A DNA stretch of 32,105 nucleotides. Source: Bacteroidota bacterium (GTDB lineage: Bacteria; Bacteroidota; Bacteroidia; NS11-12g; UBA955). The position numbers were made by a program, and so were the translations under genes. Below the pieces are notes generated by a model. It had not been told where the DNA came from and searched no databases. It saw nothing but the letters and a program-made list of their open reading frames with translations. The stretch is taken from NCBI GenBank assembly GCA_947496065.1, contig CANMBF010000029.1, forward strand, positions 1 through 32,105, in the 5' to 3' direction. Positions 23,295 through 31,753 of this stretch are shown here, one piece after another (the stretch's first letter is position 1; the number at the start of each line of letters is the position of its first letter).

Positions 23295-24929
23295 TTAGTT
23301 AGAAGCAGCGTTCGGATTGAACAAAGCAATTTTGCGTTCTTTTAATGTTTCGTCTTCCAAGTAATCATCGTAAGTGCTATTGCGATCAATCATACCCAAT
23401 GGTCCAATTTCAATGATGCGATTGGCCACCGTATTAATGAACTCGTGGTCATGGCTATAAAATAACAAGGTGCCTTTATAATCAATGAAACTGTTGTTCA
23501 ATGATTGTATACTTTCCAAATCCAAGTGATTGGTAGGCTCATCGGAGATAATCAAATTAGGACTCTCCAACATGGTTTTACTCAACATACATCTCACTTT
23601 TTCACCACCACTTAGCACAGATGCTTTTTTCAAACTTTCTTCACCACTGAATAACATTTTACCTAAAAATCCACGAACAAAAGTCTCGTCTTTTTCTTTT
23701 GAAAATTGTCTTAACCAATCTACTAAACTTAAATCGATTCCTTCGAAGTATTGTGAGTTGTCGTTGGGTATGTATGATTGTTTTATTGTAACACCCCATT
23801 CAGCAGATCCAGTATTCGCTTTTTCATCGCCTCTTAAACATTCGAATAATTTTGTAATAGCTAAAGCGTTTTTGCACAAGAAAGCTACTTTATCACCTTT
23901 GCGAATTGAGAAATTAATATTACTAAACAAGGTGACACCTTCATGTTTATAACTCAAATTTTCAACGTTCAGTACTTGGTCACCTGCCTCACGCTCTTGT
24001 ATAAAGAATACTGCTGGATATTTACGAGTTGAAGGTTTTATCTCTTCGATGTTCAACTTATCAATCATCTTGCGTCTGCTCGTAGCTTGTTTGCTTTTGG
24101 CAACGTTTGCACTGAAACGCATAATGAAATCCATCAATTCTTTTTTCTTCTCTTCCGATTTTTTGTTTTGATCAGAACGTTGTTTCAATGCCAATTGAGA
24201 CGACTGGTACCAGAAAGTATAGTTACCGCTATAAGTGGTAATTTTGTTGAAATCGATATCTGCCACATGGGTACAAACAGAATCTAAAAAGTGTCTATCG
24301 TGAGAAACAACTAATACAGTATTTTCAAAATTGGCCAAGAAATTCTCCAACCATTTAATGGTATCAACATCTAAGTCATTTGTCGGCTCATCCATTAATA
24401 AAATATCAGGATTGCCAAATAAAGCTTGTGCTAATAATACCCTTACTTTTTGGTTATTGCTTAATTCATGAACTGTTCTGTAATGTAAATCATCACTAAT
24501 TCCCAAATCGTTCAACAATGAACCAGCATCGCTTTCGGCATTCCAACCTTGCATCTCAGCAAATTTTTCTTCTAACTCACTCGCCTTAATACCGTCAGCA
24601 TCGCTAAAATCTTCTTTGGCATAAATCAATTCTTTTTCTTTGATGATCTCGAACAAAAGCTTGTTTCCCATCATCACAGTTTCTAAAACTTGCAAATTAT
24701 CAAACTCAAAGTGATCTTGTTTCAAAACACTCATGCGTTTGCCTTTCTCAATATCTACATGGCCAGTTGTGGGGTCTATTTCACCGGATAATATTTTAAT
24801 GAAGGTAGATTTACCTGCACCATTGGCACCAATAATACCATAGCAATTGCCGGGCATAAATTTGACATTTACCTCGTCAAAAAGGATGCGTTTACCATAA
24901 CGAAGGGAAATATTTGAAGCACTAATCAT
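23295..24929 (-). CDS. ABC-F family ATPase, YbiT-type
   Basis: This soluble protein (544 aa) with two ABC domains belongs to the ribosome-associated ABC-F group and most resembles E. coli YbiT: matching segments include GNCYGIIGANGAGKST, MDEPTNDLDVDTI, RFSANVAKSKQATSRRKMIDK and SGGEKVRCMLSK. Domain 1 has a good Walker A (34-42), a poor signature (LSNNQ, 156-160) and a good Walker B. The linker spans about 240-310. Domain 2 keeps the signature LSGGE (439-443) and DEPTNHLD (463-470), but its Walker A is degenerate (CKNALAITK, about 352-360, without the GKST core). Confidence 0.9.
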   Translation of the reverse strand: MISASNISLRYGKRILFDEVNVKFMPGNCYGIIGANGAGKSTFIKILSGEIDPTTGHVDIEKGKRMSVLKQDHFEFDNLQVLETVMMGNKLLFEIIKEKELIYAKEDFSDADGIKASELEEKFAEMQGWNAESDAGSLLNDLGISDDLHYRTVHELSNNQKVRVLLAQALFGNPDILLMDEPTNDLDVDTIKWLENFLANFENTVLVVSHDRHFLDSVCTHVADIDFNKITTYSGNYTFWYQSSQLALKQRSDQNKKSEEKKKELMDFIMRFSANVAKSKQATSRRKMIDKLNIEEIKPSTRKYPAVFFIQEREAGDQVLNVENLSYKHEGVTLFSNINFSIRKGDKVAFLCKNALAITKLFECLRGDEKANTGSAEWGVTIKQSYIPNDNSQYFEGIDLSLVDWLRQFSKEKDETFVRGFLGKMLFSGEESLKKASVLSGGEKVRCMLSKTMLESPNLIISDEPTNHLDLESIQSLNNSFIDYKGTLLFYSHDHEFINTVANRIIEIGPLGMIDRNSTYDDYLEDETLKERKIALFNPNAASN

Positions 24930-24959
24930 AATCTGTCTACTATTTTAAAATAAAGGGTG

Positions 24960-24967
24960 CAAAGATA
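24960..24967 (-). promoter_or_regulatory. ABC-F gene -7 promoter box
   Basis: The minus strand reads TATCTTTG (matches TAnnTTTG), followed by CACCC, and ends 30 nt before the ATG at 24929. Confidence 0.5.
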
Positions 24968-25037
24968 GGCAAATTTCACCATTTTTGGAAGCCTTATCGA
25001 CGGTTAACGACTAAGATTAAAATACATAGGTTTAATA

Positions 25038-26030
25038 CTAAAAATAAAGACCGTAGGCCTTCAATTGCTTATTGCTGTATTGTAACGCAGGGAAAGGAAT
25101 TTTAATGCCATTCAAAATAATAAACAGCGATTTTAAAGCTTTATGTTTCGTTTTAATTTTTGTAAGGTCGATATCCAAAGACAACAAATACTGTCGGTAG
25201 CGCGGTTGGTAATTATAGTCGTGATAAACCCCTTTCTTATCCGTCCACTCATTTTTAAAACCGCCCAATAAGCCATAAGCACTATAGCCCACTGCAATGC
25301 CTAGCCACGGTTTGGGCTTGTATGGCGAATAGGTTAACCAATAGGTTTGACCATTGTAGTCTTTCAATAATTGTTCATTCCAAGACTGACCTAAAGTATT
25401 GGGACGCAAAGCGGGGAAGCCTGTTGTATGAAAACTAAATTTCATTTTGACTTTTTGTTCTTGCCATATGGCATGTTGCCCAGCCGATAAAATAGTGCCA
25501 AAGGTATTGGCAGCCAAATCGCAAGTACTAGCGCCCCAGCCAGCTGAAAGGCCATCCCATATTTCAATTGGATCTTGAAACAAACTGCCGAATAAGGCCC
25601 AACGCCATTGCTTATTTTTAGGAACGCCCGCCCATTTGGCCGCCTCTATGGCTGTTACACCAAGGTAATAGGATGAGAAAGCATGACCGCATTTATCCAT
25701 CTGTAACCATTCTTTGTTGTCATTAAAAAAATGAAATTTAGATTGGGGGTAATCTTTATACCATAATTGCGATAAGGCAAGATGAGCCATTGTGGTTCCG
25801 CCTAATCCAACGGTATAACACAGGGTTTTTCTTTTGCGAAAATGGTTGCTCGTATCTTTAAATAAATGAATTTTCTGATTGCTTGGTAATTTTTCATTTC
25901 TATCAATGTTTAACGTAAAATGAGAAAACGCATCAGCATTCGAATTTAGCAAGGAAGCAGTTTGTCCCATACCCTTTAAGATTGGGATAACAAATAATAA
26001 CAAGCACCAAATACTCGGCCTTGTAAACAT
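25038..26030 (-). CDS. DUF2279-family exported protein
   Basis: The family is recognised by MDKCGHAFSSYYLGVTAIEAAKWAG, then NKQWRWALFGSLFQDPIEIWDG and the following WGASTCDLAANTFGT, a Bacteroidota version of the YfiM/DUF2279 pattern with conserved His, Asp and Glu in putative membrane-embedded helices. An N-terminal signal segment (WCLLLFVIPILKGMGQ) is present, and the C-terminus is strand-like with Tyr/Lys. The ATG at 26030 (4 nt after the mutase stop) is preferred over ATG at 26060, which would overlap the mutase. Function is unknown; an outer-membrane-associated role is inferred. Confidence 0.75.
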   Translation of the reverse strand: MFTRPSIWCLLLFVIPILKGMGQTASLLNSNADAFSHFTLNIDRNEKLPSNQKIHLFKDTSNHFRKRKTLCYTVGLGGTTMAHLALSQLWYKDYPQSKFHFFNDNKEWLQMDKCGHAFSSYYLGVTAIEAAKWAGVPKNKQWRWALFGSLFQDPIEIWDGLSAGWGASTCDLAANTFGTILSAGQHAIWQEQKVKMKFSFHTTGFPALRPNTLGQSWNEQLLKDYNGQTYWLTYSPYKPKPWLGIAVGYSAYGLLGGFKNEWTDKKGVYHDYNYQPRYRQYLLSLDIDLTKIKTKHKALKSLFIILNGIKIPFPALQYSNKQLKAYGLYF

Positions 26031-26034
26031 ACGA

Positions 26035-27432
26035 TTAAAGAATGCTAGATTTACAAGCATCTAATATAGCGAAGGCCTGCTCAGAGGTTTTACTCTCAGC
26101 ATAAACTCTCAGCACAGGCTCGGTACCACTCGGACGGATCATTACCCATTCTTCGTTTCCTAAATGGTATTTAAAACCATCCATGTCTTCGGTTTTCTCA
26201 ATGTTGTAAGAACCAAATGCTTTGTAAGCATTGGCTTTGCAATTGGCAATGATGTTTTGTTTCTGACTTTCTTCGATTTGCAAGTCGTAGCGCTCAACAG
26301 CAAAAGCGCCTACAATATCATAGGTTTCGTTGATAAGGGTTTCGATACTCTTACCTGTTAAGGCCATGTATTCTAAAATTAATAAACCCATCCAAATACC
26401 ATCGCGCTCAGGAATATGGCCTTTTACAGCGATTCCACCGCTTTCTTCAGCACCAATCAATACATCATCGGTAATCATGTATTCGCAAATGTATTTGAAA
26501 CCGATTTTAGTCGTAATGGTTTCTAGTCCTAAATGGGCTGCTAGTTTATCAACTTTAGAAGAAACACTAAAGCTCTTAATGATTTTACCGCTCAATCCTT
26601 TGTGCTTGGTGAGGTATTGCATTAACAATAAAATCAAATGGTGTGAATCAATAAATTTACCATTGCTATCAAAGAAGCCAATTCTATCGGCATCGCCATC
26701 GGTTGCCAATCCACAAAGTATATCAGAATTGTTTTTAATCGCATCCGAAAACTCCATTAAGTTTTTAAGAATAGGCTCGGGGGCTACATTGTTAAACCCC
26801 GGATTGTACTCGCAATGCAATTTGGCAGCATTTGGCAAAAGTGATTTGATGACATTCTGACCTGCGCCAAACATGGCATCGTAACCAAAATGAGGAGCGT
26901 AGGCTTTCAATTTTGAAACATCAAATTTTTCTTCAATTTGAGTCATATAAATGGCCTCAAAATTATTGTAAACAATCAAACCAGAATTGATATAATCGTT
27001 CAAAGATTTTAACTCAGGTAAATGGTTATAATCAATCATGCCTTCAATTTTTTCTATCTCAGCTGGCACTGCTGGTCCACCATAAGCAGCTTTTATTTTA
27101 TAGCCATTGTATCCAGCAGGGTTATGACTAGCTGTAATAATAATACCTGCAAACGTATCGCGTTTTACGTTGGCCAATGAAATCATTGGGGTACTACAAA
27201 ATCCATCTGATAAAAATACCTTGATGCCATGAGACGCCAACACTTTAGCGGTTGTTTCGGCAAACATTTTACCACCAAATCTACAATCGTAACCAACAGT
27301 GCACGTGTGATTAGTTGTAGAATTTAAAACCCATTTGGCCGTTGCATCGGCTACTCGGGTTACATTTTCAACGGTGTAATTATCTGCAATAATTTCGCGC
27401 CAACCGTCGGTACCAAATTTGATTTTATACAT
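26035..27432 (-). CDS. Phosphohexomutase (phosphoglucomutase/phosphomannomutase)
   Basis: It belongs to the alpha-D-phosphohexomutase family, which interconverts 1- and 6-phosphosugars through a phosphoserine. All four hallmark elements are visible in the 465-aa protein: TASHNP with the catalytic Ser (about 100-105), the Mg-binding DGDADR (245-250), the sugar-recognition loop GAEESGG (327-333) and the phosphate-binding RPSGTEP (433-439). Substrate choice between glucose, mannose and glucosamine phosphate cannot be decided; the GAEESGG loop fits phosphogluco/phosphomannomutases. It lies between the GldN-like gene (7 nt upstream) and the DUF2279 gene (4 nt downstream) in one operon. Confidence 0.92.
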   Translation of the reverse strand: MYKIKFGTDGWREIIADNYTVENVTRVADATAKWVLNSTTNHTCTVGYDCRFGGKMFAETTAKVLASHGIKVFLSDGFCSTPMISLANVKRDTFAGIIITASHNPAGYNGYKIKAAYGGPAVPAEIEKIEGMIDYNHLPELKSLNDYINSGLIVYNNFEAIYMTQIEEKFDVSKLKAYAPHFGYDAMFGAGQNVIKSLLPNAAKLHCEYNPGFNNVAPEPILKNLMEFSDAIKNNSDILCGLATDGDADRIGFFDSNGKFIDSHHLILLLMQYLTKHKGLSGKIIKSFSVSSKVDKLAAHLGLETITTKIGFKYICEYMITDDVLIGAEESGGIAVKGHIPERDGIWMGLLILEYMALTGKSIETLINETYDIVGAFAVERYDLQIEESQKQNIIANCKANAYKAFGSYNIEKTEDMDGFKYHLGNEEWVMIRPSGTEPVLRVYAESKTSEQAFAILDACKSSIL

Positions 27433-27439
27433 ATATTTA

Positions 27440-28546
27440 TTAGTTTTTTGAATATTTTACGTAATTGCTTACTTGTGTCCATTGATAGTCCTTTAAAGCT
27501 TTATAATAAAAAGGCGCTTCATTAGGCGGTATCATGGTGTTATTACATTTGAAGATGGTAAACAGATAATTTTTCTCTGTTAGTATATCTTCCATTGATT
27601 TGAAATTGATAAGCAGATGCCATTTCATAATATCATCGAAACTCAAAAGGTTGAGTGGTTTATTATTGGCATACAACTGAATAAAACGTGGTCTGTAAAA
27701 AATCGCATTGCCACTTTTTTCCCAAACTTCTGTTATTTCAATTCTGGTAATGGTTATTTCACTTTTGTATTTTTCAAAATTATAATACTTGCTACCACCA
27801 ATTTCAAAAAAAATCTCTTTGCTTTCGTTTAAGAAGTTTTCAATGGCGGTTAACATAGCTGTAGAAGGATCGCTAGGATCTTGCAAGTTTTTTTCTAAAA
27901 CGTAACTTAACATTTTAGTTGGAGGAATGGGTTGCAAGCCCACTATTTTTTTCTTAGAAAAAAAGGCTTCCTTTTTAATTTTTTGAGCCAAGGATAAATC
28001 CTTCGAAAAATCTGTATTGCCAAATTGAATTAAACTGTAATCGTAACGTTTGCTGTATAAGGCATTGATGTAATTTAATTCAGCAGGACCATTCACATTG
28101 GTTGAAATATTATTCGAAATTAAAAAAGGAAAAGCTTCCTGCGCATCCACATAGCCGAAAGATATTCTTCCGTTTTCAGTTTCAGCTAAAAAAGAAAATC
28201 CAACAATATAAAATTCCGTTTTTTTGCGAGAGCTGGTCCAAACCTCGTTAATAAATAAACTTTCGACATTGGCAAATGAAGTGCGATTGTTTGTTTCTAT
28301 ATTTTTTAATGCCGAAGCCGAAATGGCAATTTGTTTTTTAGGAGAGTCCCAAAGCGTAAGGGTGCCTTCATTTATTTTTTTATAAATTAGTTTAGGCAAT
28401 TCTGTTACCAAATTAAATCCATTGGTGTCATTTTGATTAGCAGCATAAAGGTGTATCAAAACCGGCACCTCCATATAGGATTTGAACCTCGCTTGTAAAT
28501 TCATACAAGAAGATAATACGAGGATATAAAACAGTTTTTTAAACAA
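27440..28546 (-). CDS. Exported protein with possible GldN/PorN-like repeats
   Basis: The 368-aa protein has a signal sequence with a possible lipobox (VLSSC, Cys14). Its two halves look alike: SLFINEVWTSSRKKTEFYIVG near 97-116 and RIEITEVWEKSGNAIFYRP near 268-286, each followed by a hydrophobic strand pair. The second continues into LNLLSFDDIMKWHLLINFKS, which recalls the 'SFDDI(F/L)xxRxFxxxIYKE' segment of the type IX secretion ring protein GldN. The first half has LPKLIYKKINEGTLTLWD, recalling GldN's 'DVLxKAIxNGxITEVY'. This is memory-based and distant. TTG start at 28546 overlaps the acyl-CoA dehydrogenase stop by 8 nt. Confidence 0.55.
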   Translation of the reverse strand: MFKKLFYILVLSSCMNLQARFKSYMEVPVLIHLYAANQNDTNGFNLVTELPKLIYKKINEGTLTLWDSPKKQIAISASALKNIETNNRTSFANVESLFINEVWTSSRKKTEFYIVGFSFLAETENGRISFGYVDAQEAFPFLISNNISTNVNGPAELNYINALYSKRYDYSLIQFGNTDFSKDLSLAQKIKKEAFFSKKKIVGLQPIPPTKMLSYVLEKNLQDPSDPSTAMLTAIENFLNESKEIFFEIGGSKYYNFEKYKSEITITRIEITEVWEKSGNAIFYRPRFIQLYANNKPLNLLSFDDIMKWHLLINFKSMEDILTEKNYLFTIFKCNNTMIPPNEAPFYYKALKDYQWTQVSNYVKYSKN

Positions 28547-29756
28547 ACGCGTTTTCTCCGGTAATTTCCATACCTAGTATTAACAAGTGCACATCATGGG
28601 TTCCTTCGTAAGTTACCACAGATTCAAGGTTCATCATGTGTCGCATAATTGGATACTCACCGGTAATGCCCATGCCACCGTGTATTTGGCGGGCTTCGCG
28701 GGCAACATCTAGAGCGATTTCAACATTGTTTCTTTTGGCCATACTGATTTGAGCAGGTGTTGCTTTGCCGGCATCCATTAAATTACCCAAACGCCAACAC
28801 AACAATTGTGCTTTTGTAATTTCGGTAATCATTTCGGCTAATTTCTTTTGTTGCAATTGGAAACCTGCAATTGGGCGACCGAATTGCACGCGTTGTTTTG
28901 AATAACGCAATGCTGAATCGTAGCAATCCATGGCAGCGCCTAAGGCGCCCCAACTAATACCATATCTTGCAGAGTTAAGGCAAGTTAAAGGACCTTTTAA
29001 ACCTTCAACACCTGGCAATAAATTTTCTTTCGGTACTTTCACATTGTCGAACACCAATTCGCCAGTAGCACTAGCTCTTAAGCTCCATTTGCCATGGGTC
29101 TCAGGGGTCGTAAAACCTTCATATCCGCGTTCAACGATAATACCTTTAATTTTTCCTTCTTCATTTTTAGCCCATACCACTGCAATGTCTGCAAATGGCG
29201 AATTGCTAATCCACATTTTAGCGCCATTCAATAAATAATGATCGCCCATGTCTTTAAAGTTGGTAAGCATGCCGCTAGGGTTACTGCCATGGTCGGGTTC
29301 GGTTAAACCGAAACAACCCATGAGTTCACCTTTCGCTAATTTTGGTAAATATTTTCTTTTTTGTTCTTCGCTTCCGAATTTATAAATCGGATACATTACC
29401 AAAGAACCTTGTACTGATGCGGTAGAACGTATGCCACTATCACAACGTTCAAGCTCTTGCATGATTAAACCATACGTAATATAATCCATACCACCACAAC
29501 CGTATTCGGCTGGTAACTGTGGACCGAAAGCACCAATTTCGCCTAAACCTTTAATAATATGGTGTGGGAATTCTGCTTTTTGTGCATATTCTTCAATAAT
29601 TGGAGAGAGTTCTCTTTTTACCCAATCTCTCACAGAATTGCGGATAAGGATGTGTTCTTCGGTCAATAAATCATCGACATTGTAAAAATCAGGTTGAACA
29701 TAACGGTCCTTTCCCTGGTTGATATCTTTCAGTTCTTCAAAATTAATATTACCCAT
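28539..29756 (-). CDS. gcdH: Glutaryl-CoA dehydrogenase
   Basis: This FAD flavoenzyme of the acyl-CoA dehydrogenase family oxidatively decarboxylates glutaryl-CoA to crotonyl-CoA in lysine and tryptophan breakdown. In the 405-aa protein GCFGLTEPDHGSNPSGM (about 152-168) is the first FAD/substrate motif, SLRASATGELVFDNVKVP comes mid-protein, and the C-terminal VVTYEGTHDVHLLILGMEITG contains the catalytic Glu with the GCDH-type 'YEGTHDxHxLILG' ending. The substrate is inferred from these GCDH-like features. ATG start; promoter shared region with the divergent folB. First gene of a four-gene operon. Confidence 0.88.
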   Translation of the reverse strand: MGNINFEELKDINQGKDRYVQPDFYNVDDLLTEEHILIRNSVRDWVKRELSPIIEEYAQKAEFPHHIIKGLGEIGAFGPQLPAEYGCGGMDYITYGLIMQELERCDSGIRSTASVQGSLVMYPIYKFGSEEQKRKYLPKLAKGELMGCFGLTEPDHGSNPSGMLTNFKDMGDHYLLNGAKMWISNSPFADIAVVWAKNEEGKIKGIIVERGYEGFTTPETHGKWSLRASATGELVFDNVKVPKENLLPGVEGLKGPLTCLNSARYGISWGALGAAMDCYDSALRYSKQRVQFGRPIAGFQLQQKKLAEMITEITKAQLLCWRLGNLMDAGKATPAQISMAKRNNVEIALDVAREARQIHGGMGITGEYPIMRHMMNLESVVTYEGTHDVHLLILGMEITGENAFV

Positions 29757-29770
29757 TGTCTGTTTTATGA

Positions 29771-29778
29771 TATTTTTG
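29771..29778 (+). promoter_or_regulatory. folB -7 promoter box
   Basis: TATTTTTG matches TAnnTTTG, 34 nt before the ATG at 29813. It lies in the 56-nt gap between folB and the divergent gcdH. Confidence 0.4.
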
Positions 29779-29812
29779 CTGCGAAATTAATATAAACAAG
29801 TCAAGAGAACAA

Positions 29813-30172
29813 ATGAAGAATGAAGTGTATAGTATAATAGCGGGGGACATTGAAATATGGGCCAGAATTGGCGTTCATGCGGAAGAACAATTGGTAGAAA
29901 ATCAAATACTGGTAACGGTTGAGGTGAATTCAATGCAGCCGTATAAAAAAGGGGAATACCTCGATTATGAACAAATATTAGACATTGTGCATGCTGTTTT
30001 CGGACATTCTCAAAAAGTATTAGAGGACATAGCGGTCGAAATTATCGAGACCATTAAAGCCCGTTTTGAGTCCCCGTTGAGCAGTGTGACATGTAAAATA
30101 AAAAAAGTTAAACCAGCGATTAGCAGCATGAAAGTGGGGCATTTGGGGGTGGAGATTACAAGGCATTTTTAG
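29813..30172 (+). CDS. folB: Dihydroneopterin aldolase
   Basis: FolB converts 7,8-dihydroneopterin to 6-hydroxymethyl-dihydropterin and glycolaldehyde in folate biosynthesis, as a cytoplasmic homo-octamer. The 119-aa length is standard. Family features are IWARIGVHAEEQ (about 16-27, with the substrate-binding Glu), NQILVTVEV, YLDYEQI near 50, LEDIAVEII near 76, and the catalytic-Lys region KKVKPAISSM near 98-107. Its gene is divergent from gcdH and is followed after 58 nt by a separately promoted hydrolase gene. No other folate genes are in view. Confidence 0.92.
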   Translation: MKNEVYSIIAGDIEIWARIGVHAEEQLVENQILVTVEVNSMQPYKKGEYLDYEQILDIVHAVFGHSQKVLEDIAVEIIETIKARFESPLSSVTCKIKKVKPAISSMKVGHLGVEITRHF

Positions 30173-30192
30173 ATGAGAATAATTATTTCCTT

Positions 30193-30225
30193 TTTGGCAA
30201 ATAAGATGACAAACAGTTATTTTTG
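30193..30225 (+). promoter_or_regulatory. Promoter of the alpha/beta-hydrolase gene
   Basis: TTTG at 30193-30196, a 21-nt spacer, then TATTTTTG at 30218-30225. The box ends 5 nt before the TTG start codon at 30231. Confidence 0.55.
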
Positions 30226-30230
30226 CATCC

Positions 30231-31076
30231 TTGAAAGCAATAGAACAACAACAAATCGCCATCAATGGCAGTAGAGATAAAAAAATCACCTTAGACCTTA
30301 CCCTACCTAATAGTAAAGTTAAAACCCCTGTGGTTATATTCTGCCATGGGTTCAAAGGGTTCAAAGATTGGGGCCATTTTAATTGGTTAGCTAGCGAATT
30401 TGCCAAAGAAGGATTGGCCTTCTTGAAATTTAATTTTTCTTATAACGGTACTACTGAATCTCAGCTCATCGATTTAAGCGATATGGAAGCTTTCGCTCTA
30501 AATAATTACACCACAGAGTTCAATGATTTAGGTGTGGTGATAGATTTTGTTGATAAAGAATCCGAAACTTATAATCTTGATAAAAACGAAATTTATTTAG
30601 TCGGTCATAGCAGAGGAGGCGGCATCGCCATGCTCAGAGCGAGCGATGATAGAAGGATAAAGAAATTGGCATTATGGGCTTCGCTTTCAGAGTTCGAGAG
30701 TTTCTTTAGACCCGAAACCATCGCGCAGTGGGAGAAAGAAGGCGTAGTGTATGCGGTGAACAAAAGAACTGGTCAGAACCTGCCTTTGAACAAACAATTC
30801 TATGATGATTATTTAGCGAACAAAGAAAAGCTCGATGTGCGCAAAGCGGCTAAATTGTTAAGTGCTCCTTTGTTATTGGTTCATGGCGATAAAGATGAGA
30901 GTGTGCCAATGTCGCATGCCGAAGCTTTGTACAATATTGTGCAACATTCCATTTTAATCAAAGTAGAAAATGGCGACCATACCTTTGGGGCCAAACATCC
31001 ATTCGATGCAGCCAATGATGTGACAGAAATGTTAGAGGAGTTGGTTGAGAATACAGTGGAGTTTTTTATAGATTAA
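30231..31076 (+). CDS. Alpha/beta hydrolase (dienelactone-hydrolase/acyl-esterase type)
   Basis: The 281-aa cytoplasmic serine hydrolase has no signal peptide. The oxyanion region is VVIFCHGFKGFKDWG (about 34-48), the nucleophile elbow GHSRGG (125-130, Ser127), the acid HGDKDESVP (218-226, Asp222) and the His NGDHTFG (His250): a complete triad. The substrate is unknown. TTG at 30231 is the only sensible start, since the next in-frame ATG is past residue 80 and would destroy the fold. The TTG lies 5 nt after the -7 box. It is convergent with the YdeI-like gene, 13 nt between stops. Confidence 0.88.
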   Translation: MKAIEQQQIAINGSRDKKITLDLTLPNSKVKTPVVIFCHGFKGFKDWGHFNWLASEFAKEGLAFLKFNFSYNGTTESQLIDLSDMEAFALNNYTTEFNDLGVVIDFVDKESETYNLDKNEIYLVGHSRGGGIAMLRASDDRRIKKLALWASLSEFESFFRPETIAQWEKEGVVYAVNKRTGQNLPLNKQFYDDYLANKEKLDVRKAAKLLSAPLLLVHGDKDESVPMSHAEALYNIVQHSILIKVENGDHTFGAKHPFDAANDVTEMLEELVENTVEFFID

Positions 31077-31094
31077 TAAAAAACTTTTATTAAT
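31072..31094. terminator. A/T-only palindrome spanning both stop codons
   Basis: ATTAATAAAA (31072-31081), loop AAC, TTTTATTAAT (31085-31094): a perfect 10-bp inverted repeat containing the TAA of the hydrolase gene and, on the other strand, the TAA of the YdeI-like gene. It may act as a shared weak terminator. Confidence 0.4.
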
Positions 31095-31668
31095 CATTTA
31101 AGCCTTTTCCTTTAATGATTTGCGGGATGCATTTTTCAATGCGGTCCAATTTTGTTTTAGATTGTTTAGGGGCCGAGAAGTATAGCAGATAGACGCGTTG
31201 TCGACCAGGGTTCAATGCTTTAAATGCTATCTTTAAGGCAGGCATGCTGTCTAATTTATACTTGAATTCTTCGGCCATTTCGAATTCAGTAGGCGCTTTG
31301 AAAGCCACTTTTAAGCCGGCCTTTTCAACTTCAATCGCGTCCTTGATATAAGCATTTATGGCCGGCGCCAATTCCTGTACTTCAATCACATTGGTGAATC
31401 GAATCTGACGCGTAGCTTGTACATTTTTGGTTTGTTGTACCAAAATATTTTGAGGGTCTTTTAACAAAGCTCCTTTAAAAAATAACAAAGCACAATAGTC
31501 TTTGAAGGTATGTATCAATACAATATTACTTTCATTTAATTGGTAACATGGGCAACCCCATTTCAGTTCTTCTTTTAAACCGCAATCCAATACAAGCAAT
31601 CTTAATTGCTGAATCGCTAGTTGCCATTTGTCGGCTTTGTTAAAATAAAAATCTGTTTTGGGATTCAT
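31090..31668 (-). CDS. YdeI/OmpD-associated (DUF1801-like) protein
   Basis: The protein (192 aa) has an N-terminal DUF1801/YdhG-like domain (KWQLAIQQLRLLVLDCGLKEELKWGCPCYQ, then IHTFKDYCALLFFKGALLKDP). A C-terminal bacteriocin-protection/OmpdA segment follows at about 140-190 (FKYKLDSMPALKIAFKALNPGRQRVYLLYFSAPKQSKTKLDRIEKC). It is soluble and basic near the end. The family is widespread and its role is poorly known; one member was linked to antimicrobial-peptide resistance in Bacillus. ATG at 31668, following an A-run. The 31669-31753 stretch upstream is A/T-rich with no gene. Confidence 0.85.
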   Translation of the reverse strand: MNPKTDFYFNKADKWQLAIQQLRLLVLDCGLKEELKWGCPCYQLNESNIVLIHTFKDYCALLFFKGALLKDPQNILVQQTKNVQATRQIRFTNVIEVQELAPAINAYIKDAIEVEKAGLKVAFKAPTEFEMAEEFKYKLDSMPALKIAFKALNPGRQRVYLLYFSAPKQSKTKLDRIEKCIPQIIKGKGLND

Positions 31669-31753
31669 GATTTTTTAAAAAAAAAAGTTTGGTCTTTATG
31701 GCATAAAATTAATTAAAAGTATTTAATATACTATTTATTTATTATTATTTAAG

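Noticed and set aside
18467-29756. A tryptophan-to-glutaryl-CoA pathway linking kmo and gcdH
   Set aside because: The two genes are about 9 kb apart in different transcription units and the intermediate steps are absent; kmo may serve NAD synthesis and gcdH lysine breakdown.
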